Shown in pieces: positions 30,014 through 41,799 of a stretch of 64,000 nt of DNA. Within the stretch, counting starts at the first letter, position 1; the number at the start of each line of letters is the position of its first letter. A program made the translations under genes and the position numbers. The notes below the pieces were generated by a model that was not told the origin of the DNA, made no database searches, and was given only the letters and a program-made list of their open reading frames with translations. Where the stretch lies: positions 17,561,001 through 17,625,000 of the forward strand of contig JAUIMM010000016.1 in assembly GCA_031769625.1 (NCBI GenBank), in the 5' to 3' direction. The stretch comes from Taudactylus pleione. Lineage: Eukaryota > Chordata > Amphibia > Anura > Myobatrachidae.

Positions 30014-30170
30014 ACCCACCCCCACCTGCGGGAAATCGGCTGGACCACAGATGTTGACGCTAGAAGTTGGCGCCAGTAGTCTCTATATTCCAGATGGTAT
30101 GGAGGATTCCTCAAGAGGACAGCGACAGCAATAGAAAGTATATGGCAACCAGTCCCAGCGATAGCAAAGG

Positions 30171-30350
30171 AGCGAATGCACTAAGCTATCGATTGTCTAG
30201 TCGTGCATTCGTGAAGGGCTTTAGATTCTCTAACCAGTTTCGCTCCTGTATAGAGATAGCTTTTTCAAAGAGTGAAGCTCCCTCTATACAGGAGCGAAAC
30301 CGGTTAGAGGATCTAAAGCTCTTTGCGAATGCATGACTGGACAATAAGTT
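30171..30350. mobile_element. Hairpin MITE
   Basis: Left and right halves (GTCTAGTCGTGCATTCGTGAAGG...CGCTCCTGTATAGAG and CTCTATACAGGAGCG...GCATGACTGGAC) fold on each other across the full length, with the turn near 30265. Confidence 0.7.
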
Positions 30351-30357
30351 TTTTTTA

Positions 30358-30662
30358 ATATCTAATGTCAATGTGGTAGGTGATTGTATAAGTGACAAAA
30401 TGATGTGAAAATGCAAAGCAACACAAATACATTTGGAGCCAATCCTATTTTATTGGAGGAGACGCAGTGCTTCTCTAGGGTGGTACTATGAATCAGTGCC
30501 AGATGGATGTGGCCTTATCTTACGAATGGGAATGTATTCACCCCTGTGAGTAGCATCCTAGAGAAGCATTCTGTCTCCACCAATAAAATAGGATTGGCTC
30601 CAATTAGTTGTGTTGCTTTTCATTTTCATATAATTTTGTCCCTTTATACAATCACCTACCAC
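30358..30662. mobile_element. Hairpin MITE
   Basis: AATGTGGTAGGTGATTGTATAA and GGAGCCAATCCTATTTTATTGG at the left are answered by CCAATAAAATAGGATTGGCTCC and TTATACAATCACCTACCACATT at the right. The imperfect inverted arms are about 120 bases. Confidence 0.72.
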
Positions 30663-30669
30663 ATTGGCA

Positions 30670-31770
30670 TTTGATTTAACTTTCTGCATAGCCATTCCCC
30701 CCTCACACATTCCCCCCTCCCTACCCTCTTACTCCATCCCATCCTGCACCCACAATCCAGGAGTGCATGTACCGTCTTATTTGTTCATTCTACCGACAGT
30801 AGGACCAGTTACCCCTACTATATGCTACAGCACCTATCTACCCTTAACCCCCCCCTCCTCATCCCTAACCACTCATACCATACACCCCCCCCCCCCGCTC
30901 CCACCACACCTTGAAGAGCAGTTCTCCTCCACCTGATCCGATAATGCACAGTTGTCTGCTATAGTATTATAATATGCTGTACATGGCAGAATCAGTATGA
31001 AAGCCGCCATCTTAGCCTGTATATCAGCTGCATTTATGGCTATGGGAGCAAAAACATTTGACTTATTTTTTGTGGCTGGTCCTTGATGATCATTCATTTC
31101 ATATAATGTTGATTTTAAATGTTTTGGATCAAAAGAAACTAATCTTATGTGTATGAGTGTGCACATTATTTCATTAGTACGGAGTATTTGACACATCTCA
31201 GTGCGCTGTTGTAGACAAAATGTAAGTAAACCTACACTGAAATATGAAGCCTTGGATATGAGATACTTACCTATTAATTATGCATTAAAGGTTTCATCAG
31301 CGGTTTAGAGTATAAAGTACCTTAATATTTTAATGTTGCATGGGAGCAGCCATTCACCCAATAATAATGGTCATACACTTCCACTTATAGTGTAATAATT
31401 TGTGACAACCCACTTTAGGAGGATTAAGCATTTGTGTGTTGAGATGCATTGTGGTCATCTTAGAAAGTTTATTACTTTGTAAAGAAAGTTACAAAGACTA
31501 AACCTCTATATGTTAATCACAATAGTTTTGTTTATGGACTATTCTATTGAACAGTTTATCAAATATTGAACAATAGGCTGTGACGCTGATCACACCTTAT
31601 CCGAATCATGTTTAAATAATGTTTATATGTGCACCTGCTCCACTTATAATGTATTTGTTGCTAAGCATCTATACAAATACATCTAATGTATTTGTTGCTA
31701 AGTATGTAATAGGTCCGGATACACATGGCATAGACTTATATTGCGCTGCTATCTGTATAACACACATAAT
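30670..31770. other. No gene seen
   Basis: A C-rich, T-rich pyrimidine stretch (30690-30930, including a C-run at 30883-30896) followed by AT-rich DNA. No exon or structured repeat recognised. Confidence 0.45.
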
Positions 31771-31771
31771 G

Positions 31772-32085
31772 CTGGGTACACAATGAGAAATACATTGGCC
31801 GATCAATTGATCGGCCAATATATCTGCTGCCTATCGGCCAGTGTGTACCCGCGATATGTTGGTGAACGTCTGCGTTCACCGACATAATGCATTGGCTGTG
31901 CTGCGGACATATCTGTCCATCGGCAAGTGTGTACGGGTGGTCCGGAGACCGCCCGTACACACACAGCAGCAGCCACGAGGAGGGGGCAGGACACACACCC
32001 CTGGCCGCCGGGACCCGCAACCAGACACAGATGATGGCCGTTCAGTGTGTAGAACGACCATCATCTGCAGATATATCTGTATAGT
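31772..32085. mobile_element. MITE of the TGCTGGGTACACA family
   Basis: It begins TGCTGGGTACACAATGAG after TAA and contains CGATCAATTGATCGGCC, GGTGAACGTCTGCGTTCACC and ATCATCTGCAGATATATC, shared with copies at 9133, 32505 and 47329. The right end has decayed (GTATAGTGTGAGAATAG), so the border is approximate. Confidence 0.6.
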
Positions 32086-32485
32086 GTGAGAATAGTTCAA
32101 TCCTGAAGCCCAGTGACTGCTAATATGTGTGGCAGTGTAAAGGTGCTATGGATAGCAGAGGCACCAGGGTTGCAGTTCTTGCATGAGGAGTTGGCTCATA
32201 TACTTTTCTTTTAGCATAGCATGAACATATACTCTGAATATGCTGGTCTGGATGAGCCATAAATTGGGAACTGCGTCTTTAGAAACGTATCTTTGCTTTA
32301 TTTATGTTCATTGTTATTGGATACAACAATAGATGAGCTCAGCCTGTGCAGTGAAAACCATTATAGTCTCATAGTATATTTGTCTTTGGATAGAGACAGC
32401 TCCTTACAGACAAATTAGTTTCATTTTTACGAGGGGCTTTTTATGGCAGGTTCATCTGGTTGTACCCAGCAGGCAGCGTGTCTTA

Positions 32486-33076
32486 AGCTGGCCATACATT
32501 ATAAAGCTGGGTACACACTAGGACGACTGAACGGCCATGCGGCCGATCCTCTGACCTATCTGACGATTGGTAGGTGCATACACACTTGCCAATCGTCGGC
32601 CCGATGCATCGTGATTGACGTCACAACTGGGCAGGCATTTACATGTGCCCGCCCAGTTGAGCTGTCAGTCACCGGCAGCCTCTGCAGCAAGTGTATGGGC
32701 GGGCGGCTAACCGCCCGTACACTCAGCACAATGCACTAATATATATGCAGATATATTGGGCATCGGCTGTGCTGCGCAGCCAATGCAGTGTCTGAACGAT
32801 ATCGTTCAGCCATATCGCTGGCACACACCAGCTGACACGCCCATGATATATATCGGCTGCTCAATTGAGTGACTGATATATCGGCCAGTGTGTACCTAGC
32901 ATAAGATTATCATTTCAACCAGCCCTTACGGCAGCCGCGGGGAGGGGGGTGGGACACGCCCCCCGGCAGTCGGAACCCGCTGGCAGAAGCAGATGATGGC
33001 CGTTCAGTGTGTATGAACGACCATCATCTGCAGATCACTCAATCTGCAGATATATCGCTATAGTATGTACCCAGCT
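32486..33076. mobile_element. MITE with TTA duplication, interrupted by another MITE
   Basis: It runs from AGCTGGCCATACATTATA to GTATGTACCCAGCT, with TTA at 32483-32485 and 33077-33079. Its interior is interrupted by the element at 32505-32901. The outer copy's right half has CGATGATGGCCGTTCAGTG-type sequence typical of the family. It lies 190 bp before the first PKN2 exon seen. Confidence 0.68.
32505..32901. mobile_element. Nested MITE with TAA duplication
   Basis: It runs from AGCTGGGTACACACTAGGACG to GTGTGTACCTAGCA, 397 bp, flanked by TAA at 32502-32504 and 32902-32904. Same family as its host element. Confidence 0.72.
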
Positions 33077-33266
33077 TTATTTAGCCTCAGAGCCAGCTTT
33101 TGGAATCTAAAGAGTAACTTTTTTTGTACCTTATTAAATATTTACATTGCTGTTTCGGTTTTACAATCGTTTAGCAAACACAAACTTTTTGCTTTAGTTC
33201 TCAAATATATATTAGTCAGCTGGTGTGTGTGTGTGTGGTCACTGACTTCTTTATTTAATTTTACAG

Positions 33267-33561
33267 GAACCTAGAAGCCACATAGCTGACAGCATGGGTA
33301 TTAATCAGAAAATAGACTTCACTGACCCTCTGTCACAGCCAAATTTGGATGAAATAAAGGATCAAATCAAGCGTGAAATTAGAAAAGAACTTAAAATTAA
33401 AGAAGGGGCAGAAAACCTTCGGAAGGTTACCACGGACAAAAAGAATTTGGCTTATGTTGATAATATTTTGAAAAAATCAAATAAGAAACTAGAAGAACTA
33501 CACAACAGTCTGCAAGAGCTGAATGCACATATCGTTGTACGAGAAGCAGAAGATCTACCAG
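33267..33561 (+). CDS. PKN2: PKN2 coding exon A: HR1a repeat
   Basis: It encodes EPRSHIADSMGINQKIDF... then LDEIKDQIKREIRKELKIKE, GAENLRKVTTDKK, YVDNILKKSNKKLEELH and LQELNAHIVV. This is the first HR1 (Rho-binding, antiparallel coiled-coil) repeat. The acceptor is TTTTACAG at 33259-33266, and the exon opens on a whole codon. The donor is CAG|GTACTA at 33562, and the last codon is split after its first base and completed by the next exon as Asp. The first ~20 residues diverge from the human protein, as expected for the less constrained N-terminus. An ATG at 33294 lies inside the exon and could serve as an alternative start if an upstream promoter within the intron were used. Confidence 0.94.
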
Positions 33562-35878
33562 GTACTATAGGAGATTGTATTGCTAGAGGTGTTGGAGTTT
33601 TGTTTCTTAGTTGCATTACCACTTACAGATAATATACGGGGTGTTTAGGAAGCATGCGAGTGCTTGGTCCTGCAGCTCTTGCACTCCTGCAGAGTAGGAA
33701 GAGAGACTTGGGTGTGTTTTTTTTCTAGATAAACTTAGGTAAAGTTCTCCCAAGCAAGTGTCATCGCTGCCGTCCAGGCAGAATGTTCCTTGACTACTGT
33801 GGCCTTTGTACCTTTTAAATCCGATTCGGTTAACACTGCATTAAATGAAAATGATGCCCAATCTCTCGGGACAAGTATGGTAGTATAGACCAGTATAGTA
33901 AAGATACTGTCTCGAATTTAAAATGGAGAGCATGAAGGACTTTGTTAGGTCTGTTGCAGAGCTCCAATATAAATGTCTGTATATAGCAGATCCCTTGCGG
34001 CTCCGGCTGGAGGAAATGTCATGTTAGTTAATATGACCTTAAGGATTTGACCAATTGTCGTCTCGGACTTATTCGATCAGGCCCTGTATCCCCCTCGCGT
34101 TAAGCAACGAGGGTGCACTTTTCATCACATCCTCAGGAGCTGCAAGGAAAAGCCCATATTAAAATGCACCCTCTTGGATTTAACGCTCAGGAAAACCCAT
34201 AGATTCTATATTTTATGCAGAATTTATGGGTTTCCACATGGGTAAAATGCAGAATAATTGAATAACTCTGGGCATGAAACCTGGAGCTTTTCCCAGTGTG
34301 GTAAACCCAGCGCCCAATTGGATATGCCTCTCAGTGGTGTGAAGGTATATTGTGTAGAGTTTTGTATTTTATTTTTTATTTATTTTTTTAAGGCTTCTAC
34401 TGGTAATTGCTGGTTTGAGAATTTTTTGTTTTGCGAATCACCCAGATGCTGCAAATTTCCTGACTGCAACTACGGTTATACTCCATGGTTCAAATATGAT
34501 AATATGAGAACTTTTATAAATGCATATGCAAGTCTCAGGTGCTTATGAGGACAGAATATGTTTGAGAGCTTGTCTCATGCTGGGCGATGTTATTCCCATT
34601 GGAGGCCACCACAGTCAGTGTCTCGTGGGTCTGAAATGGCTGATAGTGAACATCCGGTTGTACGGAGATGTAAATACAACCTGGAGGTCTAATGAGAGAG
34701 GCTCATTTGAACATGTTACTTTTTTTTTATACAAGACTACTTTGGTGTGCGGTTCTTTTTGATGTATAGACTCTAGGTTCAATAAGCATTGGAGTATATC
34801 TTTGAAGGTTTCTTTTAAGTTGTGGAGACTGTATTATGATGCGCTGTCAATCAGTGTGCACCTTATTCTTGTTACAGACCACGGCTCCACACTACAATCT
34901 TACCATGGACACCACATCATTCCTTACACTAAATGTATACACACCTGCCGTGCCTACTGCATGGAAAATCAAAATTGTTCCCAAATGCAGAGCTGTAGAT
35001 AGTTTTTATTCTGCACTAAGCTACCATGTTCAACATTTGCCTCTGTTTTTTTCCATGCTAAAGATTGTATGTGATTGACTGAAATAAGTGGTCATCACAG
35101 TGCTTTCCTCGTACTTTATTGTAAGTACAGCCATATACACTCCTTCCTTTCTAAGTATCCATCTCAGCCTAAAGTCTGCGAATTGTCCAGCAGTTTGTGT
35201 CTATTTGCTATGTTATGGATTCCTATGGCTGTGCTTTGGTCACAATGCTAAAGTGTCAGGTGTAGCACTTGGCACTGACGGGTAACTTTTGTTTTTTTGT
35301 TTTTTTTCTTCTTCTTAAGAGCAATTGATTGAAATGTTTGGAAAGAGAGTGCAGAATATGTTCTCTTGTTATGATGTGGAGACTAGACAGGACAATGCTG
35401 GCATTTATGTCTTGATGGCATTCTATGAATTTAGGTTTGGAGCAAATTGGAACACTTTATTAAATGAGTTATCTAATAAAGATTCTGTAATTGAGTCTGG
35501 CAAAACTTTTACCATGTAAACAGTCAAGACACAGAACTTGATGTGTTCTAAACTTGCAATGGCACGTTTGAAAACTTAGAATACAGTGATAGGGTCATGC
35601 CCATAACATAACAGCCATTCGTCTTATCTTATCTAGTGTCTCAGGACAGCATCTCGTGTGGTAACAGCAACGCGTTCCGCACTGAAGTTGGAAAATGCAG
35701 TTTATCGTAACTGAGCCCCTGGTAATCGTTGTAGTAAACTGTGCTGGATGCAATGCGGGCAATTGAATTTCTCCGGGCACTCATCCCGGTAGCTTAACAA
35801 TCTCTCGCTGTTTTCCCCTGGAGAGGTGGTCTGTATTGTTAAAGTCCCAGAGTGCCCCAGAATGTTACCATGGTCTTA
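33562..35878 (+). other. PKN2 intron sequence, nothing recognised
   Basis: AT-rich intron start. Patches at 33730-34340 (including CCTGTATCCCCCTCGCGTTAAG) may be old repeats. No exon with conserved reading frame was seen. Confidence 0.5.
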
Positions 35879-36010
35879 CAAAGGGAAGATGTATCAAGCC
35901 GTGGAGGAGTTGCCCTAAACAACCAATCAGCCTCTGTCATTTATGTAGCACAGTCTTTGTAATGGCAGCTACTCCACTTTATTTTTCTCCTAGGCTTGAT
36001 AAAACTCCCC
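35879..36010. mobile_element. Diverged hairpin MITE
   Basis: GGGAAGATGTATCAAGCCGTGGAG at the left and CTCCACTTTATTTTTCTCCTAGGCTTGATAAAACTCCCC at the right are imperfect inverted ends. Related to 27411-27583. Confidence 0.55.
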
Positions 36011-36069
36011 AATATACTTATGTAATTAGCATTTATTGATCTTTAAAAAGAAAAAAAAGCGGATGGTTT

Positions 36070-36089
36070 TTTGTGTGTATGTATGTGTA

Positions 36090-36160
<71 letters not shown>

Positions 36161-36161
36161 A

Positions 36162-36212
<51 letters not shown>

Positions 36213-36286
36213 GTGTGGTGTGTGTGTGTGTATATATGTATGTGTGTGTATATATGTATGTATGTGTGTGTATATATGTATGTGTG

Positions 36287-36318
<32 letters not shown>

Positions 36319-36322
36319 TGTG

Positions 36323-36353
<31 letters not shown>

Positions 36354-36355
36354 TT
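36070..36355. repeat. Compound (TG)n/(TA)n/(TATGTG)n microsatellite
   Basis: About 285 bases of alternating TG and TA tracts with TATATATG words. It makes spurious long open frames of Val/Cys/Tyr/Ile on both strands. Confidence 0.95.
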
Positions 36356-36539
36356 ATACACTGTGCAGACCACTGTGTGTATATTTATTTCATCCCAATA
36401 CTCACCTAAAGGAAATTAAGTTTTTCATTCTTTGTGTTGTAGCCTGGGGTGCTACTAAATTTCGTAGCAAATTTTTGGTTGCTGTGACAAGACCACCTGT
36501 TTTTTGTGCCCCCATTTTCATAGATCTCCTCCACTTTAG

Positions 36540-36650
36540 TTTGTAAGCTTCCAAGAAGGTCCCTCTCACCTCTGTCAATACCCAGTTATGATGATGATCC
36601 CAATTGTAAAGCGCAAATATGTCGGTGCTATTTAAATTAACTAGTAAAAA
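36540..36650 (+). repeat. 3' end of an old LINE/SINE-type repeat
   Basis: TTGTAAGCTTCCAAGAAGGTCCCTC and CCAATTGTAAAGCGCAAATATGTCGGTGCTATTTAAAT match the common layout TTGTAAGCTC...AGGGTCCTC...TTGTAAAGCGCT...GGCGCTATATAAAT. A related degraded piece is at 59280-59400. Family not determined. Confidence 0.45.
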
Positions 36651-37480
36651 AAAAATGAAACTGGCTTCTGCCAGGTCCCCTCAACTGCTCCATCCCCACC
36701 CTCTCCCATCCCATTATACTTGTCCCGTTCCCAGTCCTCTTCTGTCACCGGCACAAACGTGGTGACCTAATTTGTTTTCATCAGGCTACAGTTTTAGAAT
36801 AATAATAGTGTAGAAAGAAAGTGTGAAACTGTTTATAGATTGTCTTTTGTGCCTTTTTCGATATGTAGTGCCTATATATTAGTTTATTCAACACTGCCAA
36901 AATTGTCACAGGGAAACAAAGCAAAAATGCAGCATATTATTCCCTGCTAAACGGACACAGCACAAAGCTCTTCTGTTATCAGTCATCTGCAGGACACCGA
37001 TAAAGTGGCTGATTTCAGTAGTGGTGTCCTTCAGTGGGATTACTGGTAGAAAGTATATTCCCTCTTGTCTGGAATATTATCTGTTCATATGTGCCCTTTA
37101 AATGTACCTATATATTTGCGGCTATAATAGCTCTTCTACAATACATTTTTTGTATTAAGTTTAAGTCATACTTTAAAGGACCAATAACCGTAAATGTATG
37201 TGCTGTATAATAGACCATGTGGAAAGTGTTTGAGAGTGAAAATGTCCTCCTGTGAACACATTTTACAAATGTATCCAACGTAGAGACTGCGGCAGAGTAG
37301 GATTCCCAGGCTAATGAAAATGCATACTATGTAGCATCTTAAGAAAACTTGTATTTGCTTTTTAGGTTCATTTCCCCTATTAATACGGGGGAGTTGGGGG
37401 GGCTGTATTTGGAGAATAGCAGTGTCTCCCTGCTGCTCTCTGGGCAAAAGGCACTTAATTAAAAAGTAATGAAACTATAT
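36651..37480. other. No gene seen (PKN2 intron)
   Basis: Mixed-composition intron sequence with no recognisable repeat or exon. Confidence 0.5.
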
Positions 37481-37486
37481 TGGCAA

Positions 37487-37690
37487 ATTGGTTGCTGTGC
37501 AAAAGAACTGGTGTCCTAGGTTCGATTCCAACTATGGTCTCATATGTGTGAAGTTTATATGTTCTCCCCGTGTTTTCATGGGGTTTCTTCCTGGTACTTC
37601 AGTTTCCTCCCACAATCCAAAAACACATTGGTAGGTTAGTTGGTTTCTGACAAAACAATTAACCCCAGTGTCTGTTTTGTGTGGGGTAGA
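37487..37690 (+). repeat. SINE-like element with tRNA-type B box
   Basis: GGTTCGATTCC at 37519-37529 is a perfect RNA polymerase III B box. It is followed by GTTTATATGTTCTCCCCGTGTTTTCATGGG, TTTCCTCCCACAATCCAAAAACA and GGTAGGTTAGTTGG, a core that is very widespread in fish and frog genomes. The A-box side (37487-37510) is degraded. Probably transcriptionally dead. Confidence 0.6.
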
Positions 37691-37714
37691 TACTTATTTG
37701 AATGACTAATACTG

Positions 37715-38488
37715 CTTTTACACCAAAGTCCCGGATCTGATCAGGGATTTGGAACACATTTCCAACCCGGATCAGACCCGGGACAGCCCCCCTTTTACAC
37801 CATGGTGCCGGCACTGTTCAAACCAGACCCAGGTCAGCACTAACTCTGCTCTCCGAAGCAGGTGAGCAGCACTTCTTCCCCTCCCTCTCCCTCCGTGACC
37901 TACTTACCTTACTCCGCAGCGGTCCGGAGGCAGGAAGGGGCGGGTGGGGTGCGCTCCTTTGGTCTGGTCGGCTCGGCAGTGGAGGCTTGGAGATGTCATC
38001 TCCAAGCGCCACTGTAGACGGCCAATCAGGTGGCATGTGGCGCGACCCTGGTCATCGTGATGGCGACGAGATCTTGCCCGGCTTTGCGGTGCTGGTGGCT
38101 CCTCAGTGCAGAGCGCCGGAGACGGGCTGCCCTCTTTTCGGGCGTACCAAGTGTTTTCCCCAAGAGGGGAGTAACACTTGGTCGGAGTAGCTGCTAGCTA
38201 CCTCCGTCTAGCTGGCTCCCCCCGCTCTATGGCTGCAGGCTTGGTTTAATCCTGCACATGCAGGAAAGAATTCTCCTGCGTAGGCTGTCCGGGGGCCATC
38301 CTGTATGCCACAAGATGAAGAGGCTCAAGCTCCTCTCCTCTGTACTTAGCCAGGAAGGCTGAGTATTTAAATTGTAATATATTTTGCCTGGAGGGGGACT
38401 TCTTACCAGCACTCAGTGAACGCACTTTAATTTTTTAAATTTTTTTTTTATGGCGTGCTAACTGCAGTGTAGCGCTGGCGTGGCAGTT
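37715..38488 (+). other. Probable 5' region of the decayed DIRS element
   Basis: A GC-rich stretch with local hairpins (GGATCTGATC..GGGATTTGG and TTTCCAACCCGGATCAGACCCGGG; AAGTGTTTTCCCCAAGAGGGGAGTAACACTTGG). It sits directly before the gag-like ATG at 38489 and may be its leader. No convincing inverted terminal repeat pair was found. Confidence 0.4.
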
Positions 38489-39870
38489 ATGACTGACAAG
38501 TCAAAGGTCCAAATCCCTACGATGGCGATATTTTTTCCGTATGCCCAGTGTCATGTCAAATTGCCATGTGGACAGCTGGATGCAGGGACACTGTGCATGG
38601 ACTATCAGCTGGGGGCCCACTTGTGCGCAGCCAGCTGGTGGGACCACTTCCATCCTGGACAAACCCGCGTGGGCCCAGGTTATGAACCGCTCACTGTCTG
38701 ACTTCATGAGGCTCATGGTTCGTCGGAGAGAGGAACAGGCTCAAGTAGCACCGTTCCCTATCTTGCCATCGCCTCCCGCAGCAGCGGTTGTCGTCCAGCA
38801 AGGATCTGATCCACCTTGGGTCTGTACCGTCAAACGAACAGCAGCTGGGTTTGAGAAGGTCTGCCCTTATATGGAGCGCTTCTTTGAAGATCCTAAGCTC
38901 CGCACTGCACATAAGCGTCTTCCTTCCTCCAGGGGCCTGTTAGACGTGTCTGATCCCAAGGAGGAGGGGGGACTCCCAGAAGTGGAGGTTCTTCCCGAAG
39001 AGAGCCCCCGTTAAGTCACGGCGTGGATGACCTTATTATGGCGGTACGACGGTCTCTGGACTGCATAGACCTAGATGTCTCAGCGGTGGAGGGGCCGTTC
39101 AAGCGTAGGCGTAAGAGGGTCATTTGTTTTCCGGCTTCCTCGGATCTCGTCGAGGAGGCGTGGAAGACGCCGGATAAGAAGTTCACCATTCCTCGAAAGT
39201 TTGCAGCCCTTTACCAGCTCCCGCCGAATCAGGTCGCCAAGTGGGAACTACATCCGAAGGTGGATGGGGCTGTGGCACATTTGGCCAAACACACAGCTCT
39301 TCCGGTCCAGGGTGCGGCTTCCTTTAAGAATCCGCTAGATAAAAAAGGAGCATTTTTATTGGCTCTGGGGTTATTTGCCCTTTTGATGGCATCTGCATGG
39401 GTCACTTCGGCCATGGAGAAGTGGGCTGACATATTAGTGGCGGGTTTCAAGATGAGTTATCCAGAGAGGCTTTGCTGGAATTGGCAGAACAGATTCGGGC
39501 GGCAGCAGAATGTGTGTGAGGCCGTCCAGGATGGTGCGCAGGTTCCTCCAGAGTCTCAGCTACGGCGGTCTCTGCTCGCAGAGCACTCTGGCTCTGCGCT
39601 TGGCAGGCGAACGCCGGTGCGCAGGTTCCTCCAGAGTCTCAGCTACGGCGGTCTCGGCTCGCAGAGCACTCTGGCTCTGCGCTTGGCAGGCGGACGCCGA
39701 ATCTAAATGTTCTTTAGAAACTCTCCCTTTTTGCAGAGGGGTCCTGTTTGGCTCTGAGCTAGATACCATCATAGCCCAGGCGACCTGTGGTAAAAGCACT
39801 TTCCTTCCTGTAGTGCCCCAGAAGCAACGGGGCCCATGCTTTCATATTTTACGTTCATCCTTTTGAGGGG
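38489..39870 (+). pseudogene. DIRS gag-like relic
   Basis: The start MTDKSKVQIPT and a Cys-rich piece (YAQCHVKLPCG) correspond to the finger of the intact gag, with the first Cys lost. Later FPASSDLVEEAWKTPDKKF, PPNQVAKWELHPKVD and ARRALWLCAWQADAESKC align to the conserved central and C-terminal gag blocks. The frame shifts repeatedly. A tandem duplication of 83 bp at 39534-39699 copies part of the ARRALWL block. Confidence 0.8.
39534..39699. repeat. 83-bp tandem duplication inside the gag relic
   Basis: GTGCGCAGGTTCCTCCAGAG begins at 39534 and again at 39617. The two units differ at only a few positions (CTCTGCTC/CTCGGCTC, GGCGAACG/GGCGGACG), so the duplication is fairly recent. It adds a frameshift (83 is not a multiple of 3). 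Confidence 0.9.
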
Positions 39871-39929
39871 GAGGGCCGGTTAGAGGTCAGATGGCCCGGG
39901 GACGTTATTTCCCCAGCAGAGGTTCTGCT

Positions 39930-41760
39930 CCATTGGGCAGGTTTTCTGGTGCATACAGGCGCTCGGGAGCTAAGTCGCCCGAAAAGCCGAGTACCTGACA
40001 GAGGCTCGGCCCATCCAGTCCCGGAGGGGGTGGGTGGCTGCCTCCTCCTTTTCCAGGGCCGGTGGGTGGCGTCGGCGGCCATTGCCTGGGTGAGGGGCGT
40101 AGTCTCCCAAGGCTATGTAATCGACCTCGGGGGACCACCACCGCAACATTTCTTCGCCACGGCCTTGCCCAGGGACCTGGAAAAGAGAATGGCCTTGAAC
40201 CAGGCCATCAGCTCTCTGTGTTCCGAAGGAGTTATAATGCCAGGTTTTTACGCCAACCTTTTCCTGGTCCGAAAACCCAACGGCACTTATCGGCCGATTT
40301 GTAAATCTGCGAGCCTTGAATTCCAGATTGAGAGTGGATCATTTCCGTATGGAATCTTTCCTATATGTGATCCAGGGAATGTCTGCAATATAATTTTTGG
40401 CTGCTCTCGACATCAGAGATGCGTACCTCCACGTGCCATTTTGTGCGGGGCATCATCCTCTTCTCAGGTTCACAGCCAGACAAGCTCATTACCAGTTCCT
40501 TGCCTTTCGGACTGGCAACAGCCCCACGTGTCTTCACAAAGATCATGGCGGCTATGGCGAGTCTGCTACATTCAGAGGGGATAACTATAGTGCCCTACTT
40601 GGACGATTTGAAAGTGAAAGCAGATTAGACTTCCCAGCTACAGGCCCACCTGGATCGCACGGTTCAGCTGCTTCAGTATCACGGCTGGATACTGAACTTC
40701 GAGAAGTGTCACCCCATGCCTTGCCAAAACCCGATGTTTCTGGGAGTGATCTTCAATACGTCACTCCAGAGAGTTTTCCTGCCTGAGCCCAAAGCCTGGG
40801 CCCTCCAGGGCTTAGTCAGGAAAGCACTGTCTGTGCCTCGCCCATCAGTCTGGCTGTGCATGAAGTTACTCTGTACGATGGTCTCTACCTTCGAGACCAT
40901 CCAGTATGCCTGATTCCACTCGCGGATCCTCCAGTGGGAGATTCTCCGGAATTGGTCGGGCCGCTCGGACGATCTCTCATCTCCGTTGCTGGTTCTGTCA
41001 GACAGCACTCATTAGTCACTTCACTGGTGGCTGCTTTCCGATCACCTTCTCCAGGGTTGGTCCCTGGTCACTCACAACTGGGTCATTGTCACTACAGACG
41101 CAAGTCTCAGCGGTTGGGGAGTGGTGACGGAGAACCTCTGTCTTCAGGGGCTTTTGTCGTCGTCGGAAACTGTTCTCCCAATCAATGTGCAGGAGCTTCG
41201 GGCCATCTAACTCGCTCTGTGCGGAGCCCAGTCCCTCCTGGCCAGCCGGCCAGTGAGAATTCATCAGACAACACCACGGTGGTGGCGTATGTAATCCACC
41301 AGGGCGGAACCAAAAGCATGGTTGCAAGCCGCATTCTCGCTTGGGCAGAGAGGTTTGTCCCAGCACTATCAGCGGTCTTCATACCAGGGTGGAAAATTGG
41401 GAGGCGGACTTCCTCAGCAGGACCACCTTCCTGCAAGGGAGTGGTATCTCCACCCAGAAGTTTTCCAGCAGTTAGTCCGGAAGTGGAGACTCCCAGAGGT
41501 GGACCTGATGGCGTCTCGCCACAATTGCAAGCGCTCTCACTTTTTTTGCAAGATCCCAAGATCCATTGGCCTTCGCAGTGGATGCCATGACAGTTCCCTG
41601 GAACTTCTGTCTGGCCTACATCTTTCCTCCGATTCCCATGTTACCACGGGTATAATGTCGAGTCAAGGAGCAACAAGTTCCAGTGATCCTAGTGGCTCCA
41701 AACTGGCCGCGCAGGTCGTGGTTCGCCCCAGTCCTCAAGCTGGCCGCATATCCCAGTTGG
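39930..41760 (+). pseudogene. DIRS RT - RNase H relic
   Basis: Recognisable pieces in changing frames: FYANLFLVRKPNGTYRPI, LDIRDAYLHVPFC, LPFGLATAPRVFTKIM, IVPYLDDL, an RNase H region (VIVTTDASLSGWG and DNTTVVAYVIHQGGTKS) and the downstream VDLMASRHNC..PNWPRR tail. At least five frame changes separate them. Confidence 0.85.
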
Positions 41761-41799
41761 CGTCTTCCTCTGCGACCAGATCTGCTTCTGCAGGGGTTG

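Noticed and set aside
36026..36419. Long open frames of Cys/Val/Tyr/Ile or His/Thr on both strands
   Set aside because: They are translations of the TG/TA microsatellite, not proteins.
37519..37529. B box as evidence of a tRNA gene
   Set aside because: The A box and cloverleaf cannot be formed from the flanking sequence; the downstream core is that of a common interspersed repeat.
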